Positions 59,067 through 64,000 of a DNA stretch of 64,000 bases are shown here, in pieces. How positions within the stretch are numbered: the first letter of the stretch is position 1; each line of letters starts with the position of its first letter. Both the position numbers and the translations under genes were made by a program. The stretch lies in NCBI GenBank assembly GCA_029224185.1, contig CM055190.1, positions 2,011,560 through 2,075,559 on the forward strand, written 5' to 3'. The notes beneath the pieces are model-generated. The model ran no database searches and was not told the DNA's origin. It saw only the letters and a program-made list of their open reading frames with translations. Source of the DNA: Karalla daura (Eukaryota; Chordata; Actinopteri; Chaetodontiformes; Leiognathidae).

Positions 59067-59566
59067 CAGTGATGTGAAAAGTATCCACGTGTATTACTCC
59101 AGTAGAAGTACAGATACTAGGGTTTAGAAATACTCTGGTACAAGTTGAAGTATCAACTGAAGCTTTTCACTCAAGTACAAGTAAAAAGTTTACTGGTTTC
59201 TAAAGTACTTAAAGTATTAAAAGGAAAAAAGTAATCAAAGGGAGTAATCAAGTCCTTTCCTTTGATCCTTTCCTTTGATCAAGTAATCAAAGGAAAACAA
59301 TGCCATTGAGGACCAAAGCTTAGCCTTTAGTGCACTATATAAAGATATTATGACTAGCTGCTGATAAGTATTGCAGGTGTAAAGGTGTAAAACTTCATAC
59401 CTCAGAAGCATGTTATCAATAGCCTTTATTGATCAATGATTCATCAAACTATTTAGAAACACAAACCCATGCATGTACTTTACTTCTAAAGCATTTAAAG
59501 TATGGATAACTAAAATCTCTACTTCAGTAAGGTAAAGTATTTGTACTTTGTTACTTGACATCTTTG
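59067..59566 (-). mobile_element. hAT-like MITE, about 500 bp, most complete copy
   Basis: The left end CAGTGATGTGAAAAG and the reverse complement of the right end CAAAGATGTCAAGTAAC form short imperfect terminal repeats. Flanks CCACTTCA (59059-59066) and CCACTTAG (59567-59574) are an imperfect 8-bp duplication (6 of 8). No coding capacity. Same family as 2490-2603, 51178-51370 and 55640-55797. Confidence 0.65.
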
Positions 59567-62037
59567 CCACTTAGTGCTTATTCCACATTAATAAAGCAGT
59601 ACGCTGACAGTGCCACACTGTGCCAAAAAGACTTTATAGAATAATTGCTCAACACTATAATTACTCAACACAGGCGTATATGAAGGTACCAGTAGATGTA
59701 ATGAGACTCAACTGTGAAACCAGTGTCAACCAAGTAATGACTGTAGTCGTGGTCAAAGAGCCTGGCAGTCTTCCTAGTGTGCTCCCTGCTTCACTGTTCT
59801 CTATCCATCTTCATTAGATCTTCTCACTGCTGGGTCTCATCTTTCTCCACCTTATTCATCCTTTCGGGAGTCCTATGAAAAATTCATACTCGGGGATGGT
59901 GTACTGCCCACTCTTGTTTAAAAGAAATCATTCATTTTCACATCTCTTGGTACATTCAGACGGGCTCTTTAGATCTGAATCTGCACATTAAGACGCGGAT
60001 AGGAAAAACTCACACAGCGGAGGAATGAAGGCCCAGGGCAGTTCATCCATATGCTGGTTCAGGTTTCCTCCTCCACACCCTTAAAAGAAATGTTTAGACT
60101 CGGCAAAGGAAATGAACACGACCATTCCCAGTAGCCTTTTTGAATACTGACATATCGTTTGTGCATGCCCTCGAATATGACCCAAGTGTTTCTGACATCT
60201 GTGACCCTGCGTCCAAGTCATGTGACTCTGAAGTTTTGGCCTGTGAGAGCTAGAAACATGGTAAACATGTTAAAAATATGATTATGACTAAATATGACAT
60301 TTTTTCCAAGTAATACACATTTAATTTTCAGAATGTTTCTGGTCTCACACTGTTGCTAGGGCGGTTGCTAAGGACGCTCCATCCTCACTGTTCAGACTCA
60401 GTTGTGGTCAGACTCTCACCCCAGGCATGTGTTGTGCCTTGCATCAGTCTCTGGTGGATATTGACTTTCATAACCTTCTTCAGTGAGTGAACATGAGCAA
60501 GTGGAAGTTTAGTTCATCAGGTAATGGAAGAGTTCTGCTGTTTCCTGGTTTCCTGGTGGTTGCTGGGGATAGTGCTGCCACTAGTACTAATGAATGCATA
60601 TGTTTATGTGTTACAACATATGACATGGCTGTTCATGTGTCCTCTCAACCAGAAACCTCCCTGGAGGAATGACACAAGGTCTACAAGTTTTCTATGTTGT
60701 GATGCACGCCTGTATGTTCTGCCGTATCAACTAGTTGTTTTGTTGTCACGTTTCATGTCCGACAACACGAGTCTCCTCCTCCGTCCACACATAGCGTACC
60801 ACCTAGCGAGCTGGTCACATGACCCCTGACATCATATTTGGCCACACGTGAATGTGTAAAAAAGTGTCTCCATAGCACGTCTGAAAACCACCTCATGAGA
60901 GAGCAAAAATATTTCAGCGATATTGGAGACGTTTTTTGAAATGTAGGTGTTTCCATTCACGTTCTGGAATTGCGATACTTTGGTTTTACGCATCTCTCGG
61001 GGTAATGGAAACGGCTATTGTTTGTAGTTTTAATGCTCTTTTCCTATTAAGTTAAATTTTGACCAGAACTTTGCAAGCTTATTATCGGTCTGCCCTCCAT
61101 CCTCCACGCCAGGGGGCGGCCATCTTGAAACCCAGCTGCAGCAGCTGCTCCATAAACTCTGTGAACCGCTGAACTCCCGTGTTCATGTCTGGCAGACTTT
61201 AAGTCGATGCAATAAACAACATTATTATTTGATCGCGATTTAAAATGATCATAATCAACTTAGAAGGTTAGTCTGGATCAATTGATTGGAATTCTGAACT
61301 TGTCTGTATTAAATGAAGTGGTAACAGGCTCTCTGAGCTGATCTTAGGGTGCAGCAGACTGTGAACATCAATAGATTCAACACCCTCAGACACGCTAGCG
61401 ACCCCTCCACCGTCAGCAGAAAACATCGCCGCTTGTTATTCTCTCCGCCTGCTTTCCAAATTTCACAGTAGCTTGAACATGGTATAGGACAATTTATATT
61501 TGTAATTGTAATTATTGATCTGTGGTGTAACATCCAAGAAGTAATCTTAATCAAACGGAGGTTTAAATCAGCAGGTGTGATTGAGCACGGAGGGTCACAG
61601 GGTCATAGAACACACACATACACACACACACACACACAGAGAAAGATTTACATACATGCACACACACACACACGTCAGCAGCTTGATGCTGGGTTAAACA
61701 AACACTTTAGGTGCTGCGTCTGACCACAGGTCGATAGCTGTGGTGTGGTTTGCCTTGTCACTGGCTCAGCTACACTCTTTAATTACACACCCATTGATTG
61801 GCCAGCGTGTCGATAAGGCGTTTAAGCAGCCTAATCCTCATTGTATTAACATCAGCAATATGCACATAGTTTATGTATTAATTCTCAGTCTGAAGTGGAG
61901 CGCTTGTACGTGTGTGGCCTCTTGCATTTCAATTAGGCGGCCCGGGGTTTTCACGAGAAGTCGATAGAAAGAGGAGAAACTGATTGATCTGAGAGCTGCT
62001 AGTTGGTGGAGATGGTGGGGGTGGGCAGGGGGGGGAG

Positions 62038-62038
<1 letters not shown>
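59567..62038. other. intergenic, nothing recognised
   Basis: Short CA runs at about 61610-61640 and 61660-61672. 61735-61965 is repeat-free with TTAATTACAC and CATTGATTGG words. No gene. Confidence 0.4.

Positions 62039-62068
<30 letters not shown>
62039..62068 (+). repeat. poly-G tract, 30 G
   Basis: Uninterrupted G run next to a second G-rich stretch (62023-62037). Poly-C tracts follow at 62256-62280, 62400-62428 and 62567-62581, so 62.0-62.6 kb is unusually rich in G/C homopolymers. Confidence 0.95.
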
Positions 62069-62069
<1 letters not shown>

Positions 62070-62300
62070 CTTTGCTGACGTGTGATTTGCTGAACCGGTG
62101 CCAGACTGCTGCCTCAGCTCTGTTGTTTCTACCACAAGTAGAAATCTACCAGGAAGACTGAGACATCACTTACACTTAAATCAGAGCTGATTGAAGAAGC
62201 AATTTTCGATTGTGTCGTTAAGACGCTCCATTCAAGTGTAAATGCCAGCTGCACCCCCCCCCCCCCCCCCCTCCCCCCCCATCCCTTTCCTCCCCTACAG

Positions 62301-62378
62301 TACAGTAGATGAGAGTTGTTGCTGAGGGAGTCGCTCCATCGGCTCGGTGGCGACCTCCAAGGTTCCAGCCCATGAATG
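62301..62378 (+). other. exon-like segment, 78 nt
   Basis: A very strong polypyrimidine acceptor (ending CCCCTACAG) and a donor ATG|GTAAGC bound it. All three frames contain an early stop, so it cannot be an internal coding exon. It could be a 5'UTR exon with the ATG at 62309, or a chance pairing created by the poly-C tract. Confidence 0.2.
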
Positions 62379-63114
62379 GTAAGCACCTCCGGGTGCTGCC
62401 CCCCCCCCCCACACCCCCGCCCCCCCCCAGGCTGGACAGGGAGCCCAGCAGGGCCAGTACTCACCATGAGCAGGACAGACTGAGCAGACCAGAGCACTCG
62501 CTTTCCTCCTGCTGAGTGACGGCGGGTTAATTGACTGAACCCTCCGCAGAGCTGCTCCTGAGAGCCCCCCCCCCCCCCCCCGCCTCCCCCAGGTGTGTCT
62601 CAATCCACCGTCTGAGATAAAGGCGTTGGTGCTGATCTGTGGCAGGCAGAGGCTGGGTGGAGGCGTGATAGGACTGTGTGGTATGAACAGAGTGTGTGTT
62701 CAGTCTGACGAGTCGCATGTTTATCTGCACCATAAATCACCTCCAGGAAGTTGGGGAACACAACGGCTGAGCTACACTGCTTATAACTAACCATGCAGTA
62801 GCGTAATGATATTGAAACGCATCACTAAATATTTGATGGACAGACTGATATGTACATATGATATATGAGATGTACATCGGTGCCTCCTTTGGGAATTTTA
62901 GGTTTCCAGCTACCCAAGAAATGTTGGCAATGTTCTGAGTTTTGATACCAGAGACTGGGAGTGAATCTTAGTCAGGTTGAGGCTCCTGAAAGTTAGAAAA
63001 AGGTGAACACTGTCTTCTTTAGTCACACCTGTGGAGGTTTGTTGTGTTGATCCACAGTGGATAAAAGTAATTCCTTGACTTTACCCCAGACACCAGGATA
63101 ATAAGAGTCCATGA
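62379..63114. other. intergenic, nothing recognised
   Basis: Poly-C runs as noted, otherwise ordinary sequence. Confidence 0.4.
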
Positions 63115-63330
63115 CATTTATAATGTCCATCCACCCTGAGACAGCATAGCATGGGTCTGCCTGCACCTATTCATAGGGCGGGTGGTACATCCTGGACAGG
63201 ATACCAGTCCACTGCAGGCTACAGTTTAGAGTCTCCACCTGGTCAAACGATGTGCCTGAACCAGGAATACCTGGCACACATGAGGAGAACGTGCAAACAC
63301 ATAGTGAGGCCCTCGGTCTGATCTGGATTT
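63115..63330 (-). mobile_element. reverse copy of the SINE-like repeat
   Basis: The minus strand reads TGTGTTTGCACGTTCTCC, later AGTGGACTGGTATCCTGTCC and AGGATGTACCACCCGCCC, the landmark order of the teleost SINE-type repeat at 8841-9255. Diverged. Confidence 0.6.
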
Positions 63331-64000
63331 CAACCGTTTGATGACCTTGTTTAGATAATTGGTGGTCGTTTCCGTCTAATTGTTCTAGCTGTTTTGTTGA
63401 TACAGCTTTTGTACCGCGTCTTAACGATTAATGCAAAAAGTGCCTTTTTCTAGGGCTCTTTAATTCTCTTCATTGTTTATCTATTGCTTTCAGAATCCAC
63501 ATTGTCCTTTTAAAAACGGGCCTGGATTAGAAAACCAAAATGTTCCCGCTTTGACTGATGAAGGCTGTAGTTTGTGCATTGCAAAGTTCCTGATGGGGAC
63601 GCTTTCATTTCTGTGTGTTTTTTCGCCGTGATTCAGACTGAGCTGCTGCAGGAAATCGCAGCTTCAAAAGCTCAACGGCCGTACCTGCTGCAGTCTGCGG
63701 CGCGGCACCGCTCCATTAGCGCATCAAAAGCCTCTGCTTATCTCCCCCGCTACGTAGCCGCTCCCACATTTCCCAGGGGAGGCAGCGGTGCTGATAGAGG
63801 GAGCACATGAAAGACTTTCATCCCCATACCTGGACCAGGCTTTCATTTCCCGGGAACCTTCCTGGTTCCGGGCGAAGCTGCCGCTGGATGGTGGAGCAGT
63901 GAGGGGTTGGGAGTCTGTCCAGAGATTAGACGGAGCCGGAGCCCTCAGCCCAGTTCACCCACTGGTTCTGCCCTCTATGTCTCCATATCCTCTTTTTGAG
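63331..64000. other. right edge of window, no gene recognised
   Basis: 63340-63560 is AT-rich and repeat-free. The 78-codon frame at 63574-63810 has no known motif. Nothing firm can be called before the window ends. Confidence 0.35.

Overview
The window is vertebrate nuclear DNA, almost certainly from a percomorph-like teleost fish. This rests on intron-split genes, dense microsatellites, a Rex3-type retrotransposon, fish-type NLR immune-receptor exons and several teleost interspersed repeats.

Region 1 (about 1-10,400, minus strand) is the 5' part of cd151, a tetraspanin gene. Four phase-0 coding exons can be placed to the base (7007-7090, 5810-6001, 1130-1204, 463-567), with a probable non-coding first exon ending at 10143 in a CpG-rich block. 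The remaining 3' exons lie left of the window. Its third numbered intron holds an intact tRNA-Gly(GCC) gene, a GATA microsatellite and a decayed protein-coding relic on the opposite strand. Its first intron holds a 215-bp hAT-type MITE with perfect 56-bp inverted repeats, inserted into an older SINE-like repeat.

Region 2 (about 10,800-23,300, plus strand) is a fish NLRC3-like receptor gene lying head to head with cd151. It has a probable 5'UTR exon, two duplicated N-terminal exons, a small linker exon, a large FISNA-NACHT exon and six LRR exons (174-177 nt each, all phase 2). All junctions agree in phase. The LRR exons arose by tandem duplication of exon plus intron. One LRR intron carries a Rex3 element (16989-19782, minus) with a perfect 14-bp target-site duplication, inserted into an older L2-type LINE relic.

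Region 3 (about 23,300-64,000) has no recognisable conserved protein gene. It holds simple repeats (including a 575-bp pure GGA tract), minisatellites and transposon relics. It also has a few weak exon-like signals, the best being a three-exon, 66-codon candidate at 41403-42829, and some low-repeat AT-rich segments that could be regulatory. Most long ORFs here are simple repeats read as protein.

Limits: no searches were run. Family names come from motif recognition, exon boundaries from splice consensus and reading phase, and repeat names are family-level.
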